The translations under genes were made by a program, and so were the position numbers. Positions 33,621-43,345 of a stretch of 64,000 bases of DNA are shown piece after piece. The stretch spans positions 16,246-80,245 of the forward strand of contig JAZQMY010000025.1 of assembly GCA_045627045.1 (NCBI GenBank), written 5' to 3'. Origin of the DNA: SIG351 sp045627045 (GTDB lineage Bacteria > Bacillota > Clostridia > HGM11327). Each line of letters opens with the position of its first letter. Position 1 is the stretch's first letter. The notes beneath the pieces were generated by a model. That model worked only from the letters and a program-made list of their open reading frames with translations. It was not told the DNA's origin and did not search any database.

Positions 33621-35524
33621 CAACTGAAAGTAACCGTCCGGCTCTCGATAAATTTATTATTGATATAAATATAGAGAGTCTTCGTTCCCGCTTCGCTGAC
33701 TGCTACTTCAGCCTTTGATCTGTCAGCTCTTATTTTGCCGTTGTATACATCAACGAATTCACCGTCTCTGATCGTCTGAATATTGAGAACCGCATAGCCG
33801 TCTGAATCAGGTGTGATCGTTGAAGGAATGCTGATCGTAATCATCTGTTCTGCATAAACTCTTCCGCCGAGACTTACAACGAGGTCGACACGTTTTGTCT
33901 TTTCGATAACTTCTCCTGCTTCGATGCTCTGGCTGATTACAACGCCTTTCTTGACGGTTTCACTGTATTCGTATGTTACGTCTCCGATAGTGATCTCGTA
34001 AATATTTGCAATCTGATTTGCATTTGTGAGAGTATATCCTACAAAATTCTTTACTTCAACAGTATTTTCGGACGAACCGCTGCTGATATCAAAATAAATA
34101 GTTACGAAATTACCGTCAAGAGAAAATTCTCCTGCCGGTATTGACTGTCCGATTATCGTATCTTTCTTTGATGTGCTTTCAACATAGTTATACTTGCCTA
34201 CATCAATGTAAGCATTGCTTCTGAGTTCATATTCCGCAGAGACAATATCCTGTCCGAGAAAGTCAGGAATATCGATTACAAATGCACCGAGGCTTACAAC
34301 CACGTCAACAAGGTCGTCCTCGTTTGCGGTTTCTCCCGCCTCAGGTATCTGCTCAATCACGCATCCCTTCGGTACAGTTGAGCTGTATGTGGTGGAAATT
34401 TCTCTGAAAATAAGCTGCTTGTCCTGAAGGATCTTTTTCGCTTCATCGGAAGTTTTCCCGACTACTGACGGCGTTTTTACCGTGGAAATGACAAAGTTGT
34501 TTTCAAACATCATCTTTCCGACCTTGAACACACCGAAAACGAGTATGCAGAAGAGTGTAGCAAGCACAAGCACGAGCACGATATTCAAAAGAAGCTTATT
34601 GAGATAACGTGCATTTTCACGCTTTTCTTCTTCTGTCTTCTTTTTCTTTTCCTTCTTCGGAGGACGAATAACAGGTATATTCAAAAGCGGAGCAGTATAT
34701 TTTCCGTCAAGGAATGCTTTAAGATCGTTTATCATTACATCTATCGATCTGTATCTTGCATCCTTTGACTTCGCCATAGCGTTATGGATAATGTTCTCAA
34801 GTGCTTCAGGCACCTGATCATTATACTTCCATGCCGCCTCAGGCTCTTTTGAAACGTGCTGCATAGCAATGGCGACTGCTGTCTCTCCATCGAAAGGCAC
34901 TTTACCCGTGACCATTTCGTAAAGAACAACGCCGAGGGAATAAATATCTGTTGTTGCATCAACATTTACGCCCTTGACCTGTTCAGGAGAAGAATAGTAA
35001 ACCGTTCCGACCACATCGCCGCCGACCTTTGTCGTTCTCGTTGCATCGGAAACGATTCTTGCTATACCGAAATCAGTTATTTTGATATTGCCGTCCTCCT
35101 GAATGATGATATTCTGCGGCTTGATATCTCTGTGAATGATTCCGTGTGAATGAGCGTGGCTGAGTCCCTCTGCAACCTGAAGTGCTATTCTGGCAGCTTC
35201 TTTCGGATCAAGTTGTTTTTTGTCTTCAATGTATTTTTTAAGCGTAGTGCCTTCAATGTAGTCAAGAACAATATACTGTGTATTATCATCGCAGCCGACA
35301 TCGATAAGCTTTACAATGTTCTTGTGAGAAAGACATGAAGCAGCTGTTGCCTCCTGACGGAATCTCTTGAGAAGCTGTTCGTCCTCGGCAAGCTCAGGCT
35401 TCAGGACCTTCACTGCAACCGTTCCTGATGTTTCTGCATCAAAAGCTTTGTACACAAAAGACATACCTCCTGTGCCGATTTGCGAGATAATGCGGTATCT
35501 TTTATTTAATATTCTGTTTATCAT
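33620..35524 (-). CDS. prkC: PASTA-domain serine/threonine protein kinase
   Basis: 634 residues from the ATG at 35524; an earlier ATG at 35542 has an equally poor ribosome site. Kinase domain at 1-265: GTGGMSFVYKAFD, VAVKVLKPE, catalytic HRDIKPQNIII, and DFGIA. A basic juxtamembrane stretch (RPPKKEKKKKTEEEKRE) leads to a membrane span at about 310-330. Outside are three PASTA repeats (about 345-545) that bind muropeptides in this family, then a C-terminal beta domain of about 80 residues. It regulates wall growth and spore germination in relatives. It is paired with the phosphatase gene just upstream. Confidence 0.95.
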   Translation of the reverse strand: MINRILNKRYRIISQIGTGGMSFVYKAFDAETSGTVAVKVLKPELAEDEQLLKRFRQEATAASCLSHKNIVKLIDVGCDDNTQYIVLDYIEGTTLKKYIEDKKQLDPKEAARIALQVAEGLSHAHSHGIIHRDIKPQNIIIQEDGNIKITDFGIARIVSDATRTTKVGGDVVGTVYYSSPEQVKGVNVDATTDIYSLGVVLYEMVTGKVPFDGETAVAIAMQHVSKEPEAAWKYNDQVPEALENIIHNAMAKSKDARYRSIDVMINDLKAFLDGKYTAPLLNIPVIRPPKKEKKKKTEEEKRENARYLNKLLLNIVLVLVLATLFCILVFGVFKVGKMMFENNFVISTVKTPSVVGKTSDEAKKILQDKQLIFREISTTYSSTVPKGCVIEQIPEAGETANEDDLVDVVVSLGAFVIDIPDFLGQDIVSAEYELRSNAYIDVGKYNYVESTSKKDTIIGQSIPAGEFSLDGNFVTIYFDISSGSSENTVEVKNFVGYTLTNANQIANIYEITIGDVTYEYSETVKKGVVISQSIEAGEVIEKTKRVDLVVSLGGRVYAEQMITISIPSTITPDSDGYAVLNIQTIRDGEFVDVYNGKIRADRSKAEVAVSEAGTKTLYIYINNKFIESRTVTFS

Positions 35525-35594
35525 ACCTATATGATAACACATTCCGATAGGGAATATGTTTTCCTTTCTTAAAGTAAGTAAAACGTATAGTATC

Positions 35595-36329
35595 TTATAA
35601 ACAACGGATAATTACTATCGTTACGTTGTCGGTACCGCCTCTGGCGAGAGCAAGGTCCCTTAATGTTACGGCAATCGATTCGGATGTGCACGTGCTGTCA
35701 AAGAGTATTCCGAGGTTTTCCATAGGAATATGCTTTGTCAATCCGTCAGTGCAGAGAACAATACAGTCACCCTTTTCGAGTATTCTTGAAAAAATATCTC
35801 CTTTTACTCCGTCCTCAAGACCGATAGCTCTTGTGATGATATTTTTCTGAGGATGATTTTCGGCTTCCTCGGCAGTAATTATCTCTCTGCTCAGAAGCTC
35901 CTGCACCATAGAATGATCGCTCGTTATCTGTTCAGTCCGACCCTTTCTGACAAGATAAGCACGGCTGTCACCGACATTCATGAATGTGGCTCTGTTTTCA
36001 CTGATATAGCAGGCAATGATGGTAGTTCCCATATTACTGTAAAAAATATTGGTCTTCTGGGCAGCAACCACTTTATTATTCGCCTGATTAAGAGCTATTT
36101 TCATTCTGTCCGCAACAGGAGTATCGCCGTCTTCGGCAAGGTAGAACTGTTCGGCAAAAGTATCGCATGCAAGTCTGCTTGCGACTTCTCCCGCCTTATG
36201 TCCGCCCATGCCGTCGGCTACTATACAAAGACCTTCCGTAGCTATCGGTTCCGACGGTATCAGGAAGAAGTCCTCGTTATTCTGTCTGACGAGCCCTTGA
36301 TGTGTTACAGCGTAAAATTCAAATTCCAT
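35595..36329 (-). CDS. prpC: PP2C-type serine/threonine phosphatase
   Basis: 244 residues, full PPM/PP2C fold. VRQNNEDFF (14-22), VADGMGGHKAGEVAS (about 38-52), GDSRAYLVR (about 122-130), CTDGL (about 194-198) and GGTDNVTIV (about 231-239) hold the metal-binding Asp residues. It removes phosphate placed by PrkC, whose gene follows 70 bases later. Confidence 0.95.
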   Translation of the reverse strand: MEFEFYAVTHQGLVRQNNEDFFLIPSEPIATEGLCIVADGMGGHKAGEVASRLACDTFAEQFYLAEDGDTPVADRMKIALNQANNKVVAAQKTNIFYSNMGTTIIACYISENRATFMNVGDSRAYLVRKGRTEQITSDHSMVQELLSREIITAEEAENHPQKNIITRAIGLEDGVKGDIFSRILEKGDCIVLCTDGLTKHIPMENLGILFDSTCTSESIAVTLRDLALARGGTDNVTIVIIRCL

Positions 36330-36353
36330 AACAATAAGCGCCTTTCAAGTATT

Positions 36354-37409
36354 TTATTTATCGTTGTTCTGATTGTTGAAATGCCTTTTCAGCTGACCGC
36401 AGGCAGCATTTATATCCTTGCCCTTTGAATTGCGGCAGGTAGCGTTTACTCCACGCTCTCTGAGGATATCCATAAATACCTTTATTCTTGAGAAGCCCGG
36501 CTTCTTGAAATCAAGACCCGGTACTTCGTTGTAGGGAATAAGGTCAACATGGAAAGGAAGCTTCTTGAGAAGAGATGCAAGCTCCTTGGCATTTTCGGTA
36601 GTATCGTTCACTTCGCTGATAAGAATATACTCCACCGTTACACGTCTGCCCGAATCGTCAAAATAATTCATTGCGGCATCGAGAATTTCCTGTATTGTAT
36701 ATCTCTTGGCAATAGGAAGAAGCTTTCTTCTCAATTCATCATTAGGTGCGTGAAGCGAGATTGAAAGATTGAGGGGAAGGCCCTCCTGAGTAAGATTATA
36801 AATTCCGTCAACAAGGCCTGATGTGGAAAGCGTAAAGTTTCTGTAACCGATATTTGCGCCGTCAGGATCGTGGAGGAGCTTTATTGATCTTATTACGTTA
36901 TCATAGTTATCAAACGGCTCGCCGCTGCCCATGTAAACGAGTCTCTGGACATTTGACTTGCCTCTTGATTTGAGAAGTCTGTTTGCAAGAATTACTTCTG
37001 CAACGATTTCGCCTGCGGAGAGATTTCTCATGAAGCCGTCCATACCCGTTGCACAGAATGCGCAATGCATCTTGCAACCTACCTGCGTTGATACGCAAAG
37101 GCTGATGCCGTAATCGTGGAACATGAGTACGCACTCTACCATATGTCCGTCGGAAAGAGCAACGAGAAGCTTTTCGCTCCCATCTTCTTCCGAGCCTGAA
37201 TGTGACACCAGAGTTACTCCCGAAAGAGTGAACTCTGATGCAAGCTTTTCACGAAGTGTCTTATTTATGTTGGACATCTCGTCAAAAGTTTCAACGCCTC
37301 TGTACATCCATTCAAAAACCTGCTTTGCTCTGAATGGCTTTTCTCCGTGCTCATCCATCCATACGGAAAGATCGTTGAGAGAATAATCGTATATCAATTT
37401 TTCGTTCAT
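36354..37409 (-). CDS. rlmN: 23S rRNA (adenine2503-C2)-methyltransferase / tRNA methyltransferase RlmN
   Basis: 351 residues, radical SAM. The cluster motif CxxxCxxC is C122, C126, C129 (GCKMHCAFCATG). The methyl-carrying Cys lies near the C-terminus (NATCRNSKGKDINAACGQL). MGSGEPFDNYDNV is the SAM-binding stretch. It methylates A2503 of 23S rRNA and A37 of some tRNAs. Conserved position between rsmB and prpC. Confidence 0.96.
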   Translation of the reverse strand: MNEKLIYDYSLNDLSVWMDEHGEKPFRAKQVFEWMYRGVETFDEMSNINKTLREKLASEFTLSGVTLVSHSGSEEDGSEKLLVALSDGHMVECVLMFHDYGISLCVSTQVGCKMHCAFCATGMDGFMRNLSAGEIVAEVILANRLLKSRGKSNVQRLVYMGSGEPFDNYDNVIRSIKLLHDPDGANIGYRNFTLSTSGLVDGIYNLTQEGLPLNLSISLHAPNDELRRKLLPIAKRYTIQEILDAAMNYFDDSGRRVTVEYILISEVNDTTENAKELASLLKKLPFHVDLIPYNEVPGLDFKKPGFSRIKVFMDILRERGVNATCRNSKGKDINAACGQLKRHFNNQNNDK

Positions 37410-37423
37410 CTGTTATTCCTTTA

Positions 37424-39367
37424 TCAGTTGCGGTGCATTACTGAAATGAAGAATGCATCGGAATTGTACTTTGACGGAAGAATAAGAATAGTTTTTCCGT
37501 CGTTGATATAATTTATGTTGTCAGGAAGCTTATCTGATACATCAACGAGCTCAAAATCAGGATGTTCGCTGAGGAACTTGTTTACGTTATCCGTATTTTC
37601 CTTCTTTGATACTGTGCAAGTGCTGTAAATCATCGTGCCGCCCTTCTTGAGGTAAGCAGAAACTGTATCAAGGAGCTTTGCCTGAACGTCTGCAAGATCG
37701 TTGATAGCTTCTTCCGTAATATTGTTCTTGATATCAGGCTTTGAATTTATCATGCCGAGGCCACTGCACGGTGCATCGATAAGAACCCTGTCAAACATTT
37801 CAACGAGTTCATCTTTCTTTTCCGTCATATCACAGCATTCCGTCTTTACGTTTTCAAGATGGAGTCTTTCAAGTCCCTTATTTATAAGCTCAACTCTGTG
37901 CTCATGAACATCACAGCTTAAAACTTCTTCTGCCGTCTTTTCAGCTATGTAAAACGTCTTTCCACCCGGAGCAGCGCAGCAGTCAAGAACCTTTGAATTT
38001 CTCATAACGTCAAGACAATCAACTGTAAGCATTGAGCCAATACCCTGTGCCGTTACTTCACCGTTCTTATAGCAATCAAGTGATTCAATATTTACCGTGT
38101 CGCTGATAGTTATTGTGTTGTAGAGCGGACCTTCTGAATATCTGATTCCGGCTTCGTCAAGTCCTGCCATTACGGCAAGGCGATCTGAAGCTTTTGATAC
38201 TCTGAGGTTAATTGCCCTTTCGGATTCATTATCAAGAAGCGTCATGACAGTTTCCTGTCCGAAATCTCTTGTCCACATATCAATAAGCCACTGAGGATAG
38301 CTGTATACTACGGAAAGTCTTTCTGCAGTATCCTTGAACTTATAAAGCTCTGGATTGTACTCATCCTTTTTCTCGCTGAGCTTGCTCAGAACTGCTTTTA
38401 CAAAAGGAGCAATGTCTTCTGAAACATACTTCTTGCAGAGCTCAACTGAAAGCTGAACTGCCGTTTCATCCTCGGTTCTCATATAATAAATGAGATATGT
38501 TCCGATACGGAGGATAGCCTTGAGCCACGGCTTGATTCTTCTTTCTTCAAGTACCTTTCTGAGAAGCCAGTCGATAGTATAACTCTTTTCGGTTACACCA
38601 TAGAGAATACGCATAACATAAGCTCTGTCTTTTTTATCAAGTCTGTCAAGCTTTTCATTGTGCTTGAAAGCAAGATTGATATATTTTCCGTTCTTTTCTA
38701 TGTCGATAAGTGTCTGAAGGGCTATTTCAGTACGTTCATCAAGAACAGTTATCGGTTTCTTTTTCGTTTCGGGCTTGTTGTCGTCTCCGAATGACTTTTT
38801 CTCGACGAATTCTTTCCTTTCGCCGAAGCTTTTTCTCGCACCGAAGTCACGCTTTGCACCGAAGCTTCTTCTTTCGCCGAAGTCACGCTTTTCACCAAAG
38901 CTCTTTCTTTCGCCGAATTCACGTTTTTCGCCGAAGCTTTTTCTTTCTCCGAAGTCACGTTTTTCGCCGAAGCTTTTTCTTTCTCCAAAGTCCTTCTTTA
39001 CGCCGTAGCCTCTTCTTTCACCTGAAAATTTTCTGTCGCCGTCATTATATGAATACGGCTTTCTGAAAGGCTTTCTTTCAGCTGAACCTTCCTCACGGAA
39101 ATCACGCTTTTCATATGATTTCTTGAATTCAGCGCCCTCGCCGTTTGATCTGTCCGAATAAGGCTTTCTGTCTCCATACGATTTCTTTCTTCCGTATGTC
39201 TTTTTCTCTTCGCCTTCACCTGACTTATCAGAGAAGCTTCTCTTAGCACCGTAAGGCTTTCTGCCTGCGCCGTTACGATCTCCGCTGTAATTTCTTTTAC
39301 CTTTGAATTCTTTCTTGTCAGAATAATTCTTTTCTCCGTCGGAGAATTTTTTTCTGCTTGTTTCCAT
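37424..39367 (-). CDS. rsmB: 16S rRNA m5C967 methyltransferase with a 200-residue Arg/Lys/Gly/Phe-rich N-terminal tail
   Basis: 647 residues, about 200 more than usual. Residues about 206-647 are a normal RsmB: NusB-like helical domain (about 210-335), then a Rossmann methyltransferase with CCAAPGGKTFY, DAPCSGLGMI and YSTCTVSKKEN carrying the two catalytic Cys. Residues 1-205 are low-complexity, strongly basic, rich in RKxYG/RKxFG and in a 12-residue repeat DFGERKSFGEKR (about 124-194). Such tails bind RNA in other proteins. The start shares one base with the fmt stop (TAATG). The tail is in frame with no stop, so it is probably translated. Confidence 0.92.
   Translation of the reverse strand: METSRKKFSDGEKNYSDKKEFKGKRNYSGDRNGAGRKPYGAKRSFSDKSGEGEEKKTYGRKKSYGDRKPYSDRSNGEGAEFKKSYEKRDFREEGSAERKPFRKPYSYNDGDRKFSGERRGYGVKKDFGERKSFGEKRDFGERKSFGEKREFGERKSFGEKRDFGERRSFGAKRDFGARKSFGERKEFVEKKSFGDDNKPETKKKPITVLDERTEIALQTLIDIEKNGKYINLAFKHNEKLDRLDKKDRAYVMRILYGVTEKSYTIDWLLRKVLEERRIKPWLKAILRIGTYLIYYMRTEDETAVQLSVELCKKYVSEDIAPFVKAVLSKLSEKKDEYNPELYKFKDTAERLSVVYSYPQWLIDMWTRDFGQETVMTLLDNESERAINLRVSKASDRLAVMAGLDEAGIRYSEGPLYNTITISDTVNIESLDCYKNGEVTAQGIGSMLTVDCLDVMRNSKVLDCCAAPGGKTFYIAEKTAEEVLSCDVHEHRVELINKGLERLHLENVKTECCDMTEKKDELVEMFDRVLIDAPCSGLGMINSKPDIKNNITEEAINDLADVQAKLLDTVSAYLKKGGTMIYSTCTVSKKENTDNVNKFLSEHPDFELVDVSDKLPDNINYINDGKTILILPSKYNSDAFFISVMHRN
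38786..38998 (-). repeat. 36-bp in-frame repeats coding the rsmB tail
   Basis: About six imperfect 36-bp units encoding DFGERKSFGEKR variants. Synonymous drift between units (for example GAA/GAG, TTC/TTT) argues against very recent expansion. Confidence 0.8.
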
Positions 39368-40317
39368 TAAATATTCCTTTCAAATTCCATTCCGGCGTTT
39401 ATTCTGTTACCGTTAAGGAAATCTTTTGCTGCCTGTACTGACTTTCCCTCAGGCTGAAGAGAAGTGATGATGAGTGTTCCGCTTCCGCAGGAAACCTCAA
39501 TTCCGTTTTTATCTGCCTTTGTAATACATCCCGGAAGTGCGTTTGCAGACAGGGGTGATGAGAGAGCCTTTATGATCTTGATTCTTTTACCGTTGAGAAA
39601 TGAATATGCGCCCGGTGTCGGAGTCATCGCTCTGATCACATTTCCGATTTCGTCAGAGGGAAGAGTCCAGTCAATATTTCCGCGTTCTTTCTCTATTTTT
39701 TTACAATATGTTGCTTTGTCGGCATCCTGCGGAATGCCTGAAGGCTTACCCTTATGATCAAGGATAAGCATATAAACGTGGATAGCTTCAGCTCCCAGGA
39801 CTGCCATTTTCTCAAACAATGTTCCCGAATTGTCGCTATCGTCAATTTCAAGTGATTTCTGAACGATGATGTCGCCTTCGTCCATCTTTTCGTTCATATA
39901 CATTATGGTAATTCCGGTAATCTTTTTTCCGTCAAACAGCGCCTGCTGGATAGGAGATGCGCCTCTGTACTCCGGAAGGAGAGATGCATGAACGTTTATA
40001 CATCCGTATGCCGGTATGTCAAGTATCTCCTTCGGAATGATCTGACCGAATGCCGCCGTGACGATGAGGTCAGGCGAAAACGATTTTATCTCCTCGATAA
40101 ATTCCGGATTTCTCGCTTTTTCAGGCTGAAGCACGGGCACATTATTTTCCAGCGCCCATTCCTTGACAGGGGAGAACGTTATCTTTTTTCCTCTTCCGGC
40201 TTCTCTGTCAGGCTGAGTTACCACTGCCTGAATATTGCAGCCCTCCTTTTTGAGCTGTTCTGCAATGCTTACAGAGAAAGCAGGTGTTCCCATAAAAATA
40301 GTCTTTATTTCTTTCAT
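39367..40317 (-). CDS. fmt: methionyl-tRNA formyltransferase
   Basis: 316 residues, normal length. It formylates initiator Met-tRNA with 10-formyl-THF. FMGTPAFSV (8-16), VVTQPDREAGRGKK (about 33-46), and the catalytic Asn-His-Asp region INVHASLLPEYRGASPI (about 107-123) are present. It shares one base with def on one side and one with rsmB on the other, so all three are coupled. Confidence 0.96.
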   Translation of the reverse strand: MKEIKTIFMGTPAFSVSIAEQLKKEGCNIQAVVTQPDREAGRGKKITFSPVKEWALENNVPVLQPEKARNPEFIEEIKSFSPDLIVTAAFGQIIPKEILDIPAYGCINVHASLLPEYRGASPIQQALFDGKKITGITIMYMNEKMDEGDIIVQKSLEIDDSDNSGTLFEKMAVLGAEAIHVYMLILDHKGKPSGIPQDADKATYCKKIEKERGNIDWTLPSDEIGNVIRAMTPTPGAYSFLNGKRIKIIKALSSPLSANALPGCITKADKNGIEVSCGSGTLIITSLQPEGKSVQAAKDFLNGNRINAGMEFERNI

Positions 40318-40775
40318 CAGTCGTCCGATCTAATGTTTCCTACAACCTTATCAGTAAAGAGAACGCCGTCCAGGTGGTCAAGCTCATGACAAATTGCTCT
40401 TGCGAAAAGTCCTTCCGCCTCATACACCTTAACTTCGCCGTTTTCGTCCATAGCAGTAGCCGTAACCTTTGCAGGACGCTTTACCATACCCCATTTTCCG
40501 GGATTTGAAAGACAACCTTCAGTTTCTGTCTGTTCGCCTTCCGTTTTGATTATTACAGGATTTATCATTACCACAGGGCCGTTTCCCACATCAATTACGC
40601 AGAGTCTTTTAAGAATGCCTACCTGCGGTGCGGCAAGACCGCATCCGTTCGCATCATAAAGAGTATCGATCATATCATCTATAAGAATTCTCGTTCTCTT
40701 TGTGATAGAATCAACGGGCTTGCATTTCTGTCTGAGACAATCGTCCCCGAATTTTACAATATTTCTGATAGCCAA
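40317..40775 (-). CDS. def: peptide deformylase
   Basis: 152 residues. All three motifs are intact: GCGLAAPQVG (motif I), EGCLSNPG (II, metal Cys) and HELDHLDG (III, HExxH). It removes the formyl group from new proteins, complementing fmt next door. A possible internal promoter with TGA-TACAAT lies in the 36-base gap after priA, but its -35 is poor. Confidence 0.96.
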   Translation of the reverse strand: MAIRNIVKFGDDCLRQKCKPVDSITKRTRILIDDMIDTLYDANGCGLAAPQVGILKRLCVIDVGNGPVVMINPVIIKTEGEQTETEGCLSNPGKWGMVKRPAKVTATAMDENGEVKVYEAEGLFARAICHELDHLDGVLFTDKVVGNIRSDD

Positions 40776-40811
40776 TGCATTTTCCTCCGTATTGTATCAT
40801 ACCAATCTGTA

Positions 40812-43055
40812 TTACATAAGTGCTGACGGTGAAAAATCGACCGCAACCTTAACAACAGAAAATTCGTTATTATCTAATATCTTATTGACGGCACTGTGAA
40901 CCAAGGTCTGAACCTTGTCATCATTTCTTGAATATCTGACTACCACATGCCATCTGAATTTGTCATAAAGCTTCTCGATAGGCGCTTCGGAAACAGTAAC
41001 AACCGTTTCTGTGATACCCTCGAGCTCTTTCTTCAATATCTCCGAAGCATTTTCAGCCTCGTTCCTTGCAGCGGCCTCCTCGGACGATGTAAAGAGTATT
41101 CTTGCTATCCTGCAGAAAGGAGGATAGTAGTTATTTTTTCTGTTTTCAAGCTCTCTTCTGTAAAAAGCTTCGTAGTCATTTGCGACGGCGGCTTTTACAG
41201 CGTAATGATCCGGTTCATATGACTGAACTATGACCATTCCTGCCTTTGCGCCTCTTCCGGCTCTGCCCGATGCCTGCGAAATCAATCTGAATACCCTCTC
41301 CGAGCTTTTGTACTCAGGCATATTCAATGTCATATCCGGAGCAATAAGACCTACCAGGACTACGCTCTCAAAATCAAGTCCCTTCGCAACCATCTGCGTA
41401 CCTACGAGTATTTTATATTGCTTTTCTCCGAACGCCTTCAGCAATCTGTGATGTGCACCCTTTGTGGATGTTGTGTCAGCATCCATTCTCGTCATTGAAA
41501 CGCCGGGGAAGAACTTTTCTATCTCGGATTCAAGCCTTTGTGTGCCTCTGCCGAAAGCTTTTATATATTTACTGCCGCATACGGGACACGTATCAGCCAT
41601 ATATTCGGCATAACCGCAGTAGTGACATTTCAGAAGATTGTTATTCTTATGATATGTCAGTGATACGTTGCAATGCTTGCACTTATAAACATAGCCGCAG
41701 CTTCTGCACGAAACGTGCTCCGCAAAGCCTCTTCTGTTCAGAAGAAGGATCGCCTGATCATCCGAATGCACGACTTTGTCAAGAGAATTCAGAAGATCCT
41801 TTGAGAACATAGATCTGTTTCCGAGCTCAATTTCCCGCCTCATATCGCAGACCTTGATTTCAGGAAAGCCTATTCCGACGCGCTTATCCATCACGAGTTT
41901 TTCAAAGACTCCGTTCTCGGCATCATAATAATGACAGATATCCGGAGTTGCACTGCCCATGAAAAGAAGAGTGTCTTCTATCTCGCTTCTCATCCTTGCG
42001 ATCTCGAAAGCGCTGTATCTCGGAGAAGTCTCGGATTTATAGCTGTCCTCGTGTTCCTCGTCGATAATAATTCCGCCGAGATTGCTCACAGGTGCAAATA
42101 TTGCCGATCTTGCGCCGATTACAACTTTTGCATCGCCGTTCTTTATTCTGCGCCACTCATCATATCTTTCGCCAAGCGAAAGTCTGCTGTTCAGAATCGC
42201 AATGGAGTCTCCGAAGCGGCCTCTGAAATTGGCAACTGTCTGCGGTGTGAGCGATATTTCGGGAATGAGCATTATAACACTTTTCCCGACAGAAAGTATA
42301 TATTCCGTAATGTTCATATATACTTCCGTTTTTCCGCTTCCCGTAACGCCTCTCAGCAAAACAGGCTTCTTTTTGCCCGAAGAAATGATTTGCTTTGCTT
42401 TCTCAACGCAGAAAAGCTGGTCTTCGTTCAGCGAAACCTTTTTACGGTTCGGCGTGATCTCCGGCTCCGGCTCACGGAAGAGCTCTTCCTGAACAATATC
42501 GATAAGTCCTTTTTTCTTCAGGGAAGCAAATGTTTCGGAGCTTGCCCATGTATTGACGATTATCTCATCCTTCGGCATTTCACCCTTATCCATAAGGAGC
42601 ATGAGGATTCTGCACATCACAGGGGCACGCTTTGAATTTGCTTTTATAAATTCGGAAACCGCAGTCTCGTTTGCAATGAGCTTTATCGTGTATGTGTATT
42701 TCGGGGATTTCACCTTTTTTGAATACGGCGGCACGAAAAGTCTGATTGCATCAATATAAGTGCAGTGATATTCTTCACGCATTCTGTTCACTATCGGAAT
42801 AAACTTCTCAAGCAGAACAAAATCGTCATTGAATACTTTTGTAATACCTTTGAGCTTTGCGGCGGGAACAGAAGTTGAATCAGAAAGAGTCAAAATAAAT
42901 CCATCCGTTTCCTTGTTCTTTATTCCGAACGGGACTGTGACTCTCATTCCAACGCCGACGATTCCGGCAAATTCATCAGGAACAACGTAATCAAATATCC
43001 TGTCGAGCGACGGATGGGGAAGATCTATAACGACTCCCGCATATCTTTTTCCCAT
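40812..43055 (-). CDS. priA: primosomal protein N', replication restart helicase
   Basis: 747 residues. N-terminal 3'-DNA-binding domain (VVIDLPHPSLDRIFDYVVP), Walker A GVTGSGKTEVYM, DEEH box IIDEEHEDSYK, then two zinc sites in a Cys cluster (CRSCGYVYKCKHC ... CHYCGY ... CPVCGS), and helicase motifs V-VI (GTQMVAKGLDF, SQASGRAGRG). It reloads the replisome at stalled forks. In most Firmicutes coaBC sits between rpoZ and priA; here only 15 bases separate them. Confidence 0.96.
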   Translation of the reverse strand: MGKRYAGVVIDLPHPSLDRIFDYVVPDEFAGIVGVGMRVTVPFGIKNKETDGFILTLSDSTSVPAAKLKGITKVFNDDFVLLEKFIPIVNRMREEYHCTYIDAIRLFVPPYSKKVKSPKYTYTIKLIANETAVSEFIKANSKRAPVMCRILMLLMDKGEMPKDEIIVNTWASSETFASLKKKGLIDIVQEELFREPEPEITPNRKKVSLNEDQLFCVEKAKQIISSGKKKPVLLRGVTGSGKTEVYMNITEYILSVGKSVIMLIPEISLTPQTVANFRGRFGDSIAILNSRLSLGERYDEWRRIKNGDAKVVIGARSAIFAPVSNLGGIIIDEEHEDSYKSETSPRYSAFEIARMRSEIEDTLLFMGSATPDICHYYDAENGVFEKLVMDKRVGIGFPEIKVCDMRREIELGNRSMFSKDLLNSLDKVVHSDDQAILLLNRRGFAEHVSCRSCGYVYKCKHCNVSLTYHKNNNLLKCHYCGYAEYMADTCPVCGSKYIKAFGRGTQRLESEIEKFFPGVSMTRMDADTTSTKGAHHRLLKAFGEKQYKILVGTQMVAKGLDFESVVLVGLIAPDMTLNMPEYKSSERVFRLISQASGRAGRGAKAGMVIVQSYEPDHYAVKAAVANDYEAFYRRELENRKNNYYPPFCRIARILFTSSEEAAARNEAENASEILKKELEGITETVVTVSEAPIEKLYDKFRWHVVVRYSRNDDKVQTLVHSAVNKILDNNEFSVVKVAVDFSPSALM

Positions 43056-43070
43056 CAGATAAAACTGTTA

Positions 43071-43301
43071 TTACTTTTTCTCTACGAGCTTGATCTCTCC
43101 GTTTTCAATGCCCTTTACCGCTTCGGAAAGATACTTTGATGAATCCTTGAGTGCATAAGCATCCTTCGGCTTTGCTTCTCCTGCTTCACGCTCGTTTACA
43201 TCTTCCTGAATAAGTTCTCTGGCTGCCTTTGATGACATCATTACGAGAGTATATTTGTCTCTTGCATTTACAAGGATCTCTTCCATATTAGGTCTGATCA
43301 T
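43071..43301 (-). CDS. rpoZ: RNA polymerase omega subunit
   Basis: 76 residues. The start MIRPNMEEILVNARDKYTLV matches the omega core helix; ARELIQEDVNE follows. It promotes assembly of the beta' subunit. It lies between gmk and priA as in Bacillus (rpoZ next to gmk). Confidence 0.88.
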   Translation of the reverse strand: MIRPNMEEILVNARDKYTLVMMSSKAARELIQEDVNEREAGEAKPKDAYALKDSSKYLSEAVKGIENGEIKLVEKK

Positions 43302-43345
43302 TTTTGTTTGTTTCCTTTCAATATATCAAAAAATTATTTACTGTA

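Noticed and set aside
38775..39066. Plus-strand open reading frames with Ser/Pro/Lys/Phe repeats
   Set aside because: They are the reverse strand of the rsmB tail repeats. There is no ribosome site or promoter, and repeat period alone keeps them open.
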